The notes beneath the pieces were generated by a model that ran no database searches, had not been told where the DNA came from, and saw only the letters and a program-made list of their open reading frames with translations. 64,000 nucleotides of DNA from Asterella californica (taxonomy: Eukaryota > Streptophyta > Marchantiopsida > Marchantiales > Aytoniaceae): positions 5,704,001 through 5,768,000 of the forward strand of contig JAYKYS010000014.1 in the NCBI GenBank assembly GCA_036924285.1, in the 5' to 3' direction. The position numbers and the translations under genes are program-made. Below, one piece after another: positions 32,960 to 45,644 of the stretch; position 1 is the first letter of the stretch; each line of letters begins with the position of its first letter.

Positions 32960-33632
32960 GAGAGTTCACAAACACCAAGAATATTCAATTATTGTGTTTG
33001 TCAAGAACTTGAATCACTATGTCCAAACACACTCTCTAATCATTTGAATTTAGACAGGACCTCCTCATACACAATCCACGATCCTCATCTAGCCATTGAC
33101 TACACACTCTAAGGTCACACTGTGGAAAAAGCTTACGACTCGTAACACGCTGACTCGAGCATTGAGAAACGGTACCACGTTTAAGCGCTTTTTGCATTTA
33201 TGCAGGATATGTCGCAAGTGCAATTGGCTTTTGCTTATGTCTATCCAAAATAATAAAGAGGCCGCAAAAAGGTTTGAAATTTTTTTAATTTTTTTTGTGT
33301 CTTTTCTTGGTAAAGCCTAAGAAAGCCAGAAATGACTGGTCCGCAACAATGAATTCAATCCTAAAATTATTCAAAAATTTAGAATTAGCTCATAAACTGT
33401 GAAAAGAACCAAAGAATTATTGGATTAAGAATGGAAATAACTTTCAGTATATGGAAAGAATTGAACCATAGCAATCCCCTAAACTCTCCAACGAAATTTT
33501 TTGAAGTGTTACTTAAAAAAAACCAAAGAATAATAAGTTCAACCTTTATAAAGAAGGTTCAGAGTTGGTTTGAAGGAAGATTTTGGAAAAAAGTTGCTTG
33601 GAAAAGAATGTTTTTGAGGGACACACATAATT
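32960..33632. other. AT-rich intergenic, no supported gene
   Basis: Low-complexity A/T runs dominate from 33250. They could be the start of the organellar insert that becomes recognisable at 33633, but I cannot identify a source gene. Confidence 0.3.
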
Positions 33633-33757
33633 GGGATTTTGTTTGCTTCCTCCTTTAGCTACTTTAGGTTGGGGAGTAGGACCTGGTGGAGAAATTGTAG
33701 ATACTTTTCCATACTTTGTATCTGGTGTTCTTCATTTAATATCTTCTGCAGTATTAA
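33633..33757 (+). pseudogene. psbC: Plastid psbC fragment in the nuclear genome
   Basis: Reading frame [20 protein letters not shown], followed by [21 protein letters not shown], is the CP43 (PsbC) chlorophyll-binding protein of photosystem II. Only about 41 codons are present, from within one transmembrane region. The sequence leaves psbC abruptly into AT-rich DNA at 33758. A plastid genome would keep the whole 1.4-kb gene, so this is a nuclear plastid insertion (NUPT). One residue (P for the usual H before LATLG) suggests some decay. Confidence 0.85.
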
Positions 33758-33960
33758 GACCTTTTATATATTATTATATAATAATAAATTACCCAAAATA
33801 AGTCGAATTATCAAACTAAGAAAACGACTAGTATCGCAGGAAAAAGTAGGCCCGGAGCAGAGCAATGACAGTATAGAACAAGATGTGGTTTTCAAAGAAC
33901 GTTTTCAAGCCAAGTCATACGGTTACAGTAGACGTGGAATTTCCTCTGACGCCCCTGATT

Positions 33961-34790
33961 CAAAACCGTACGTGATAATCTCCCAGTACGTGGTAGTCTC
34001 CCATCGTACGGCTCCTTGCACCCAGATTGAAAATTTATTACAATCTAAAGACAGGTCCCGCTGTTATAATAATCTACCGCTTCCTAATTGTTGGGTTAGA
34101 ATTTCCTTCGCGCCCTGTGCTTTTCTTTATCTATCCTATGGTGGCATAGCCCGAAGAGAAAACGGCCATCACGAAGGCAGGTCTTTATAGGCTTGATTGC
34201 CAGACCCGGACTCCGGCAAGTGGAGCCGGCAGGCCTCTCCTGCTGGTCGGGCACTCCGGGCCTAAAATATTCTAATGTGTAATATGCATGTGTTACGACT
34301 TCCGAATAACCAACCAACCTCCATAGTCTACCATATAACTTAGCGAGTGAGGAATGACGGTTGTAGACAGAAGTTTAACTGACACCTCCAACTGTAATCG
34401 ATAAGCCTAGAATCGAGTATCGGACACATCGCCATTGTGTTGTGACAACCATTCATACCAAGAAGTTCCGTGTTATATTCGGAAAGCCGTACAGCTCTTG
34501 ACTACCTCTCATGAAGCCGGTATATCTCCACTACAGAGTTTGTCTAATGGTTCGGAAGTGATCACGTCTTTAAGCGCGAATTGGACTCCGATCTCAGTCC
34601 CCAGTTCCGCTCCCTTTCAGTTTGACAGGCATTGTAATAGATCGCCAACATGATGAATCCACTTCGGTACAGCTGTCAGTAATCATCTATCCCGCAGAGA
34701 GGATCCGTGGCCGATCTACTCTACAATTACAAAACCAAGCCCGAACGTGAGCCTGACATGAAGGTTTGTACAACAAATACCTTCACCTCG
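33961..34790 (-). ncRNA. Group II intron-like fragment, probably organelle-derived
   Basis: On the minus strand 34013-33961 reads GAGCCGTACGATGGGAGACT and ends ACGTACGGTTTTG, the signature of group II intron domain V in plastid and bacterial-type introns. Inside it an 18-bp word (TGGGAGACTACCACGTAC and TGGGAGATTATCACGTAC) is doubled, which should disrupt the hairpin. Upstream on the minus strand (to about 34790) is structured, GC-richer DNA with words such as AGAGCTGTACGGC, consistent with domains I-IV. No maturase is recognisable. Extent and origin (plastid or mitochondrial) are inferred. Confidence 0.5.
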
Positions 34791-34833
34791 GAGTAGGATG
34801 AAAAATGTCATATCTAGAGTATAATCTGCAACG

Positions 34834-37800
34834 TCAACTGTTGTAGCCTACCGAATCTCGTGGCCCATCGAATGACTGACTCTTCCTAAGGTTCCAATGC
34901 AAGCCTTCACGCACGCTACGCAAAAAATCGTTGGTTGATTCTTCATCGCAAGCCGCTGGTACAGGCCAGGCAGACATATGCACGATAAGTGCGTCCCCAG
35001 CTCCCAGTTGTTGACGATCTTTCCCATCAAAAGACGCCCATGCCTGTCCTCTACTGTTAATAGGAATCTGAACCCTTAACGTGACGTATTCTGGCAATAT
35101 CAAAGGTCTGAAAGACAGCGAGTGAGGACATATCGGTGTAAACAGAATCCCCGGTACCTGAAGTGAAAGTGAAACGGGTTAATCCAAGATCAACAGCATT
35201 ACGTATCGGCACTGATATACCACCTCAAAATTTCACCCATTGCGTCATGCATGCACTTCGAGCCATGTCGGTAAAGCCAGCTCAATCATCGTGGCAGAAG
35301 ACGTTCACTATAGAAAGACAATTCCACACACACAAACTGAATAGGAATTCCAAACAGTACCTGAGGATGGACCATAGAACCTCCAGCTGCTAGAGAGTAA
35401 GCTGTGCTACCAGAGGGGGTGGATAGAATCAAGCCATCCCCTTGAACGCAGGTCACAAACAAATTGTCACAATAGCACTCCAAATTCGTCAGGTAAGAGC
35501 ACATGCCTCTGTCAATAGAAACCTCGTTCAGTACCAAGTGGTCTACCTCACCATCGTCAATCCCATCGTCCCCCTTGGCTTTGTTTCGGATGATCCGACA
35601 GTGTAACCGATGGCGCAAAGTAATATATACAGGGCCTTTCATCACGGTTTCTAAGCACTCCTTGTACCGGTCGCTTTCTGATATCTCCAAGTTAAGGACG
35701 TACGAATCACTAGGAGGTCAACAAATTTCTTCGACTTGTGCAGGGACGACTGGCACTGTAACGAGCATAGCAGTTAAGATAGGAGTAGCAGGTATGCACG
35801 TACGATGCATACCCAGACACAAAACTTCGCTGACAATGCTTCCATGTCTTGCCGAGTGAAAGGATACGGAATGGAGTCATAAAACCAAGTGAACCCATTG
35901 AGAACGATACCAACGGAGGAACAGGTCCCTTGAACATGTTCGCTGCCTGTACCAAACGAACGACTTTTGCCTTCAGTATTAACAGAGAACTTCACTGGCA
36001 ACATTAGTAGAAAAGAGTCGTGGCATGCAAAAAGTAACGCGTAGAACTTCACGAGTATTACTGAGTGGGATGTCCCGTATGGGGCGCACAACAATCTACC
36101 AGCCAACACCAAGACACAGGAAATCTTCACCAAAGCGTCTACCAAGGAAATCTAACTAAAAAGCTCAGCGACAATTTCACGAGATTTCAACCTGGCAGAT
36201 TTGGTATCCTGTAGATTACCATACCATGATCACGGTTCAACCAGGGCAAGGGGTAGAGGATAGCGTCACTTATGATCGTCGCCCAATGGTAAACCAAAAT
36301 TCTCGTGATCAATATGATACTAAATAAAAATACAAGGATGCAAGAGCGTAGAGATGTACCCATAGCACCGTGCCATCGCCACCCAGCGTAATAACCAGAT
36401 CAATTTTAGTGTGAAGAATCAACAACTCTTCATCTGCGATACCAAAAGAGCAATCAGTATCTCAGATCATTATTACCTTGCGTCTAGAGGTCTTGAAAGG
36501 AGCACGACCGGATTCATGTAAGACTTATCATGGGCTGTAAACCACATTAGACTGAACCTTTTGAGGATTCGTAGTCCCATACTTGACTCGAGGAGACTGG
36601 GAGAAGCAAGGGTCCGGTGGCTTCTTCTTACCTTCACAAGTCTGGAGAAAGCTGTAATACGAATCTTCCTCGACAAGTTCCTTCTTCACAGTTTTTTCCA
36701 CGAACACGCGCACACGTTTCACATCCTTAAGCCATCTTCACGTACAGAACCGAACAATGAGAAGCCTAAACCACTTAATGGGGAAGCTAGATCCACATCG
36801 AATCACTCATTATTCCTTAGAAGAAAAAGAATTACGACTTCTCTCGTCGAAAATGCTATCTCTTACTTATAGTGGAATTCAGACTACTTCCAGAAGATAG
36901 GAAACAGTTGGTTCCAGCATATGAGCTACTACAGATCCCTTTGATAAATGATGCTCAAAACTTCACATCAAGGTATGCATACATTCTGGGTCTTTATTCT
37001 GCGTCATCAGCTCGAAAAAAGGTACTCGTATCCGAGAAAGCTACATGTAAAACTTACATTACTGTATATGAGCTACTACCGATCACGTTGATAGATGATA
37101 CTCAAAACTTTACATCAAGGTATGCATATATTCTGGGTCCTTATTCTGTGTCAATCAGCTCGAAAAAATATCGTATCCGAGAAACCTACATGTAAAACTT
37201 ACCTTACCATCTCCCTGCACATATTCGCTACTGAAGTTGAGTTCGGCTTCGTTAATATGAACAAAGATTGAGGCGGAGCGTCCCACTTAAGGGTGATCTG
37301 CACACACGTTGCAATATGTAAAAGTAACCACCTTATTGTTTAACAAGAAGACCCCCAATCTTTACCGTCACCCTATGCTCAATATGCGAAAACCTCCTGA
37401 ACGAACCGAAACCCGCATTCAGACAACCAGTCAATCGGACAGTTGCCAGAGGAGGCAGATAAAAGCACCTTGAAGCGAGACACAAAGCGAGAAACAAGTA
37501 CAGAAAATGGAACCCTCACCTGTTTGCTACTACGAACAGCGGTGGTGATGTTTCCAGATTCAAAGGAAACGATATCGTGTTTGTGTCGTCTGCTACTCTT
37601 CCCGGTACAGCCCCAAGCCAAATGAAACGACGCCTGAGAACAAAGTAGCGACACATATAGGTGAAATGTATTCTTATTGAAATTTCAGTAAGCAGTGCAA
37701 CATATGGTTTCTTCAATCTTATATAGCGCAGAATTACCTTTTCCGAACATATTTTCTTGTCACTGCAATCCTCGGATTCAGGCGAAGAACTTGCGGTTCC

Positions 37801-39099
37801 TTGCTCCCGAATAACTTGTTGACTACAAATCCCTTCTTTCGAGCAACAAATTCCATTGTCAAAACTTGGAGGACTGTGGATATCGTTGGCTGAATCCGAT
37901 TCTTGCTGTTCAGCACCCATACCCGTCTTGGATCTTCCATCCTGTTTCACATCTGGAGGAACAGAAACAAATGGGAGAAAATCCATGAACTGCTAATGAG
38001 GCTGCAAAAGCCTTTCACTTACTTTAGATAAAACCGTGCTTCCAAGAACGTCTTATCGTGACTTATCGAGGTCCGTCGGAAGATTCTTCATTCACATTTA
38101 ACCGTACACATCCACCTTCCGTTTTGCAAACTATAAACTGAACTTTCCTCTCGAACTCCAGACAACTTACGCGAACCGCAGTTCATCTAAGAAACCGTAC
38201 AACTTGGACAAAGATCAACTAAACCATCCGTGCTCCCGACCGAATGTCAAATATGTCTTTGGCTTTTCTTGAAGTCCACGCGGCTTACCTACGCTCATTG
38301 TTTTAGTGATGATTTGTTTGAGCTGCTCACAGCGAACGAGTTCAAGCTCGTATTTTCTCTTCCACTCTGTGGCCTCATCTTGAGTACGGGCTTTGCTCTC
38401 TGCCACCTGCCTCAACGCCCTCGCAACAGCTGCAACAATTGCGTCTTTGATCATCAACTCTATTCGCAAAAGATAGATGTTCTATTCTCAGAGGGGTCAT
38501 CAAACGGTGTTGGACGGTATGCATAATCCCTTGCATATTTCGAGGCACAGAAGAACTTCGTGATTCCTGTATTCACGAATCTCAGGAAAAGGTTTTGTAA
38601 GTTAATGATGCGACAGAGATATTGTTGTATAACTCTCCAAATATACAAGGGGCAGACAAGGGACGTCTTTGCTGCTGTTGATCATCCGCTGACAACCACG
38701 CACTGACTATCCGGCGACCAACCATCGACAGCTTCAACGAACATCACCCTCCTCGTTTGTTTTCGTGGACGGGGAACTCTCGTGGATGACAAGAGGGTAA
38801 TTCATGACTTACGGACCATGCCACAGCAACAGCAATATGCAAACCACCAAAACATTCCTCAAGAACACTAATTTTGCAAATTCAGGCTAGGGCTTACTTT
38901 GAAGTGCGTCGGAGAATTCGATGAGGTGAGAATCTTCATTTGCAGCCGTCGACTCCTGTAAGTAATCCTGCAAATTTCTTTGAGAACCTACGCTAGCAGA
39001 TAGGCTAGCCCATCCTTCAACCCCCAGTTTCACACTGTCCAGCTCACACTGCGATAGAGTAGTGGAAGAGTTCTCCCTGCTTATAGACAGCTGCTCCAT
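34834..39099 (-). CDS. NADK1: NAD kinase, plant NADK1 type
   Basis: It phosphorylates NAD to NADP, using ATP. Ten coding exons (minus): 39099-38898, 38459-38289, 37952-37738, 37633-37520, 37297-37203, 36735-36632, 36433-36360, 35946-35868, 35677-35361, 35157-34834. All introns are GT-AG and phases agree, giving 564 aa against about 520-530 for plant NADK1. A TAA directly precedes the start ATG in frame. The N-terminal third has a helical [20 protein letters not shown] block. The NADK core has GGDGT (about 318-322), [16 protein letters not shown] (NE motif) and [15 protein letters not shown]. The C-terminal [17 protein letters not shown] is typical of NADK1. No clear transit peptide, so it is probably cytosolic. 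The gene looks intact. Confidence 0.93.
36920..37202. repeat. Tandem duplication inside NADK intron 5
   Basis: Two copies of a unit of about 147 bp begin at 36920 and 37067 (TATGAGCTACTAC). They share TCAAAACTT.ACATCAAGGT, ATTCTGGGTC and CTACATGTAAAACTTAC. The second copy abuts exon 37297-37203, and its end is the intron donor (GTAAGT on the minus strand). The first copy therefore carries a duplicate of that donor sequence. Confidence 0.85.
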
Positions 39100-41950
39100 T
39101 TACAGCGATTCAGTTGTCAGCAGTGCACCAGCCTCACGTTTTGAACACGGGTACCCTACGAATCAATCTCTTGGCAGGTCATACGAGCTAGTGAATCCAA
39201 ATCATTCTGGTCCGGATGACCATCCTCCTGATGCCTCCAATAGAGAGTTAACTGACTGAAACTGGATGCAACAAAAGCACCGAACTCCTCGTGTCAATCA
39301 GGTCTACTGAAGTACTGAATCTCAGCCAGCTACAGGAGTGCTATGGAACGTTTAGGAGCTCAAACTCTGACTCATCCACAAATTAAGTGGTTGACGTACG
39401 TAGTTGTAAGACTAATTGCCTCCTGAATGACTAAGTTGAGGTCGTCGAAGCTTACTATATCGCCCATGCAAAAGTCATCACATCCGAGACCAGCTCCAGG
39501 GAAGCGTACCAAACACACAAGAGCTTCACCTATAGTTCCCTAGAGCCTTCAGGGACGGGTGCTGTAATCTCACCCCTTTTAGTGGAGGGGCTCGAGACTG
39601 ACTCGAGGGTAGATGATTCGGCGGCATCGCCTCCACCGTCAGCTCTAGCAATGTGGAACTCATTACACTGACTCCTCCATGATTCATGAGCTTGGTGTCT
39701 GCCTTCTCAAATTGGTATAACGCCAGTAGCTAGACCACGAATAGAGCGCCACCTCCACACCTACCAGCGAAGACCAAATACTGCATCTGGCCCCTTGTTT
39801 CATCGTGCATAAACCTGCGGATGATCAACACATAGTAAACACGGTCCGGACAAACGGGATGCCCTCTGTCAGCAGATTCAAATCGCCCGACTACAGCTAC
39901 AGAGGACGCCCAGAAGGAGACGTATCAACCACGACAGATCCTCATTAGAGAGACCATTATAATATCACAGACAGGAAAATTTCAAGCTGTCTCCCGACGC
40001 ATGTTAGTATCTGATGTTTTATCATTCGGCATGAAAGGCCCAGATAAACGGAGCGTTGAATAAACCCCGATAGAAGAACGATACATACTGTCCCGGAATG
40101 AAATCAGTACTTCAACTCCAAGTGAAATATTGTAAATGCAGTTGTATCCCTCAACACGCAACATACATTGTTGTATCCCTCAACAACAACATAACAGCGG
40201 TCCAAGACGGAAGATCAACAAGTAACAATCGCTACGTTCCTCGCGGTTGCTAATTGCTTGAACTCTTACAAAGAGCACCGAAGATGAGAAATCTGGTCGC
40301 GAATGATCGTTCTCTCCAAATGTAACAGTTACTTACTGATAAATTCACTTAAAACTGTAACTGGAACGGGTGTCAGTAACTTCTGGAGGAGAAATGGATA
40401 ATGGTTCAACCTTTGCAACGGGATAAAGATTTGCCATCAATCAGCTACGTGATCGATCAAGTAGAATCTGTCCCTTTGAGATTTTGAGACGATCACGCTT
40501 CCTCCGTCTTCTCTCCTTTTCCTTTACTTCCCTGGATTCCTCCGAAGGCGTTGATCGCAACTGCCAAAGGCCAAGCACTCTCGTAGCTGCCGTATTGAAC
40601 CGACCTTCGTCACTCACTGTTTAACTTCTTCCGCGAATCGCGCCATTCCTGGCTTGATATACTTCAATTCCCGGTTCACAAAGTAAGGGGATCAAGACAC
40701 GTAACGTCAAATGAACGTATCGGAAATGTACAGAAGGACGAAAACAATACGAAAAGGGCTCTTCAAACGCCGTGTTAATTAAAGACACAATGCGCTACGA
40801 CAGAACGGCCTGCTCCCCCATACCTGAAACGCCCCCGCATCGCCTCCCTCCTCCTGTCCTTACTTCACTTCACGGCTTCACTCGCGTCAGTTCTTCCGCG
40901 ACTGCATTATCAAGAAGAGACAGGAGCCAACACCTTGGTCAATTTACGGATTTACTGTCCAATTCGTCGTCCAACAATTCGCCTAGTGATGCTTGCACCA
41001 GCGCACGAACAGCTGCTACCATATCGAAAAGAAAAGCAGCATTCAGAGGTCACCTGCTTCCTTTGATTGCAGGGGGCCTTCACCTCGTGATCATGGCTCG
41101 CTCTGGCACCACCGCATGAAATATGGCGGTGGCCTCAGAGCAAATCAGCAAATGGATGAACCAGGCAAGTATTCGCGCTCAATTCCATGCAATAGGAAGG
41201 AAGGAAATGCAGAAAACGCTGGAAGCAGCGGCCGCAGCCACTTTGGATGATTGCAGGGTAGTAATCAGCACATCATTCAGAAACAGGAGATCATGAAATC
41301 CTCATCATCGTCGTCATACAATCTTGGCTCCAACCTCGAGAATACCACCTACCTTTCCGTCCAAACACGAAAGAGAGAAGAAAGAGAGCTCAAAGCCTCG
41401 TGGCTCTACTCACTCCTTCGGGTAATAACACGACTCTAATCCGAATCACTCGGGTGCTTCCACTTGGAGCGTTCTGCCAGGCGGCCACGCGCGTTTCTTT
41501 TCCTCCTCTCTGGGTTCGTGTTAGGAGACACACATCGTCCTCACCATATACGATAAAGTCAGTCTGGCACCCGGATGTACGTACGGAGTTACCGTATGCT
41601 AGAAGGATTCCCGTCAGGAACGGACAGACAGGTACTTTCGCCCTGTGCTGTTCATCTGTCTGAGGCCTCGTCTCGCGGAGGAAAACGGGTTTTCAATCTT
41701 ATGCGGGTCGGGTTCCCTCGCGAGTTGCGGTCCAGTGGGTGCTCAGTCAGCGCCGTCGGGCTGTCACGTCCGCGCTGTGGCAGACCAAAAGGTTTAATTG
41801 CAGACCGAGGGGCTAGAGCAACAAGTCGGATTCTATTTCCACTTACATTGAGGATATTCTTGCAATACGGAAATTCTTTCAATTCTCTAGATGGAAACAC
41901 TACTGAACTGAACTGATTTATAGCCATTTACTTGACCGCACCTTAAATAC
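39100..41950. other. NADK upstream region
   Basis: It lies 5' of the NADK start and probably holds its untranslated leader and promoter, perhaps with leader introns. No conserved protein was recognised in the short ORFs here (for example 40772-41119 and 41575-41916). Sequence from about 40500 to 41900 is GC-richer than the flanks, as around a plant transcription start. Confidence 0.4.
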
Positions 41951-42015
41951 GTATTTGGGACTTTGACCCCTTCCTCTTTTTATTACCTTACTTGATGTAA
42001 CTTTTGAATTGCAAT

Positions 42016-42164
42016 AGCGGGTCATTTTGACCCGCTAAACCTGCTATTGTCTGTCAAAGAATAATAATCAGAAGAAGAATGGGTCATTTTAGCAGGTTAA
42101 GCAGGTCAAAATGACTCGCCATTCTTCTGATTATATTTAGTTTTTTATTTTTTACAGACAATAA
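42016..42164. repeat. Nested foldback element
   Basis: A perfect 9-bp stem, AGCGGGTCA/TGACCCGCT, lies at 42016-42036. A larger fold pairs 42045-42090 (TATTGTCTGT..ATCAGAAGAAGAATGGGTCA) with 42108-42164 (TGACTCGCCATTCTTCTGAT..ACAGACAATA). The segment 42018-42045 is also inverted at 42091-42120. This is the architecture of a small foldback or MITE, or possibly of a hairpin RNA precursor. Confidence 0.7.
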
Positions 42165-44219
42165 TAAGTTTAGCAAGTCCAGAAGTCATATAGTTTGAAT
42201 GTGAGACGTACATGTCAGCAACTGGTACTGTATTTACACGGAAAATTTAATTTAATATATCTATACAATAAATTGTCAGCTCATGTGATATTTTTACTTT
42301 TCTTGTATACTTATCTTGTTTAGTGTCAACGGTATCAGGTATTCTCCAACGAAAGAATCTTTAAAAGAATGGGTAAAATTCAAAAAAAAATATTAGAGTT
42401 GCGGTAAAGTAAATTTTTTATTAATTTATGATACTACTGGTTCTAAGAAGCTACTGTTCAGATCTAGTTTAGACTTCTAACTACTTTAGTTTAAAGGTAT
42501 TTTTCTCTGAATGTTGTTGTTCATGTTGCATGCATATTTTCATCTTTTCCAAGTTAGAAAGAGAATATGCAAAGAATTTTAATTTATATTTTAACTTTTT
42601 GCTTAAAAGAGTTTAGCTGCAAATTAAAGTTTATAAATTAAAAATATGTTTACTAGTGGGAGTCACAAATCTTTAGACCAGAGAAATATTCTGGTCACGT
42701 GAGTCATTTATGGGTTTTGTATAACTGAAGTGAAAATGTGTAATCAAGTTATCAAATGAGTTTTAAATTTAATAATTTAAATAAGTAAAATTAATTTATA
42801 AAACTTTGATACAAGTCACAATTTGTAAATCTTGTCGAGCAATATTTTTCTCAGTGACTGTGCGTTGTAATACACTATATTTTTCATTGATTTCTTGATA
42901 AAGATGATTATAAATTAATTATCAATGATTATTTTTGTTTTCTGTTTTAACATTTGTTTGCTTAGAATTGCAGTTTAGATGCATATTCTATGAATGTTGT
43001 TGAGAGGGCGATTAGAATCCAAGAGAAGGAGTGAAAACCGAATAGTTTCATGACGGTGACCCGTTGAGACAGGTCACGACGTCTATAACTTGCGTTAACC
43101 CACGTCATCTGCATCTGGATTCTCCGTACGTTTAGGCGTTCCGTCGTCCGTTTGGCACCAAATGCGGCTTGCTCTTGTGGCGCTCTTCGAGCTCGTTCTC
43201 CACCTCAAGTAGATAAACATATGTTTTCCCTTTTCCTCTTCCTTCACGTTCCCCTGCTGCGCTATTTCAGTTTGATACCCATTCCAGTGGATCCAACCCT
43301 CCCAGTCGCTTGCGCCGTTGTCATCTCATCCGGCGATGTCATCAAGGCATCGTCTGGCATGAAGTGATGATTACCAAATCTCCTTCTCCTGGATCGGGGA
43401 TGATGAGAAAACGGGATTTTTATATAGTGAGATCTCGTTATATTCACAATCATGTTATAATCAAAAATATCAAGTGGATACATTTTTCTAATGTAAATTT
43501 AATCTTTATAATTATTCACTGTCACACTGTACGTAAGCACATATCTGTTAAGAAATGTATAGAAGATATGATTATAATTAGTATTCTGTTACCTGACATC
43601 ATGTTACAGATCGTGAACTGTTTGTTACATTTTCATGTTCTTAGTTTCACGGTGTTTGTTTCCTATTGCTATAAAATTAAAAAAATAAAAATGTTAAGAT
43701 GTCTGAAGATTTCAGTTGTGTTTTGATCAAACCCTAGTCTTTACAACACTTTCAGAAGAACCTATAATATATAATCATATTCTGGAGACGTCTTTAGAAA
43801 ATGTGAGTTTACTTTATAGTCACCTTCTTGAGTTCTACGTTTGAAAATCATAATTATGTTTATGTTTATATTTTATTTATATTTATATTTATATTTATAT
43901 TTATTATCACACAAATACAAAACTCCAAGTGTCTGATTATAACAAAGTTTCACTGTAGTCCTGGTACAGCAGGTCGTCAGGCGATGTATTAATTTTTCCA
44001 TCTACTGTATCAAACCGTGAGGAGGAACAGGCGCGTTATTATGTTCTCACGAGTGACTAGACAGCCTACCTCCAGCTAACCTTCTCAGAGCTTACTTTAG
44101 TCATCCAGGTGTTCGTCGCTCCATCTACCACACCTCAACGACTACTTCTGCTACACTTACTGTACGTAGGTATTGTACTGAAGTGTTTACAGTACTGCAC
44201 ACTCAAAGTTCCAGAAATG
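42165..44219. other. AT-rich intergenic with microsatellite
   Basis: No supported gene. A (TTTATA)n-type microsatellite lies at about 43858-43905. The word TTGCGGTAAAGTAAAT near 42397 recurs near 45705. Confidence 0.45.
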
Positions 44220-44576
44220 TGCTTGATCACACCTCCAGTAGGTTTTTTGAGCTTGATCACACTCCTCTTACCATGTATGGCTTGATCATATTCTGGACTA
44301 GCTCTTGTTTATAAAACCAGTCATTTTGTGATGTCAGTTACATATTGTGAGATTGCACACATTAAATTTTAGAATATGTATAACCTACCGTATTTTTACT
44401 GTTAAATATTTTGAATTACAATGATATTTAGTCAAGATTGAAAATACTGAATGATAAACTAAAAAATAAAATAACTGGTTCTACTGTTGATAACCCGTCA
44501 CTTATATGATCACGCAATACATAACTAAAAAAGGTGTGATCAAATTCAAATAACCTACTGGGGGTGTGATCAAGCA
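44220..44576. mobile_element. 357-bp MITE-like element
   Basis: Terminal inverted repeats of 31 bp start TGCTTGATCACACCTCCAGT at 44220 and read TGCTTGATCACACCCCCAGT from 44576 inward. Both continue AGGTT.TTTGA. A second, shorter copy of the GATCACAC word lies just inside each end. No coding capacity. I could not define a target duplication, so the superfamily is open. Confidence 0.75.
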
Positions 44577-45489
44577 AATCTCAGCTCAAAGTTCCCTTCC
44601 ACATTTCTCCAACTTGGATGAACGTCGGAAACCGAACCATGTCAGCTGATACCGTAGTTAACCGACTAATTACTGGACTACGTGAGTCGAATCACTCCAA
44701 TGCCATAAAGTTCCATCCACGATATTTTGGGCCCTTTTCTGCGCTCTTACTTAAGAGGAGGAAAAAGTGCGCTTCTTACTTTCTTCTTACTTTTCTGTAC
44801 AAATAGTGACTTTTTTATTGTTTTCCTTCCCAGTAGGAAAACTGAAAAGGTCGTGGTCTTCTTACAGGCAGGCAGACAAAACAGCTACAGCTAGTGTTTC
44901 ATGCTTCCCGTGTTTTGCTTGATCATACTCTTCCGGACGATACGTGTCCCGCAGATCCACGACATTTTTGTCGCATTGTATAGAAGCCCCCATTCCAGTG
45001 CTCGGAGTAAAATGTTTCAAGAACCGGAAATTATCCGACCGCAACGAAAGGAACCGGTTCTTTTCAATAATTTATTAATCTTCTCGATTTTCTTAGCGAA
45101 TAATTCTCCGTTTTTAAACATTTTAACCTGCAAAAATCCAGCTAGATATCGTTTCTACTCGATTTTTCAGAATTCCAGCCGGTTGAGAATACAAAGAATG
45201 CCGTTTAGCCTCGAGCGATGCACCATTCCCTTTCTCGTGGTTTTACCGTAAGAGAGGGAGCTTTTTGATATGCGATACCCACGATAACCCGACCTAGAAA
45301 TTACTTTATCGCACTATTAATACGTTTGTTGGACTTTACTTATCTTTTCTAACTTTGTGTTATTTAATCGCACTCTTGACCGGCCTAAAGCAGGTAAAAC
45401 TTCACATCATCAGAATGTAAAAAATACATGGTTAAGTTTTATATCAACTCGAAAAGTTTCATATAAAATATTTTTATAATAAATTATTA

Positions 45490-45644
45490 ATTTAGATTAT
45501 CTTTTATTGTTTTTAATGTAAATTTTTACATAACGGTAAACTTGTGAACCTCTTATTGCCGGTCAAATTTAGATTTTCTTTTATTTATTTAAATATAAAC
45601 TTTTTACATAACGATAAACCTATGAAACTGTTATTACCAGACAA
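45490..45644. repeat. Two-copy tandem repeat, about 77 bp
   Basis: Copies 45490-45566 and 45567-45644 share TTTAGATT.TCTTTTATT, TTTTTACATAACG.TAAAC and TTATT.CC.G.CAAA. They are AT-rich and non-coding. Confidence 0.65.

Noticed and set aside
33639..34190. A 183-codon ORF on the plus strand.
   Set aside because: It runs out of frame through the psbC fragment and through the group II intron-like DNA on the wrong strand, so it is a chance ORF.
40772..41919. Plus-strand ORFs upstream of NADK as a divergent gene.
   Set aside because: They overlap in several frames, have no recognisable domain, and the base composition fits a leader and promoter region.
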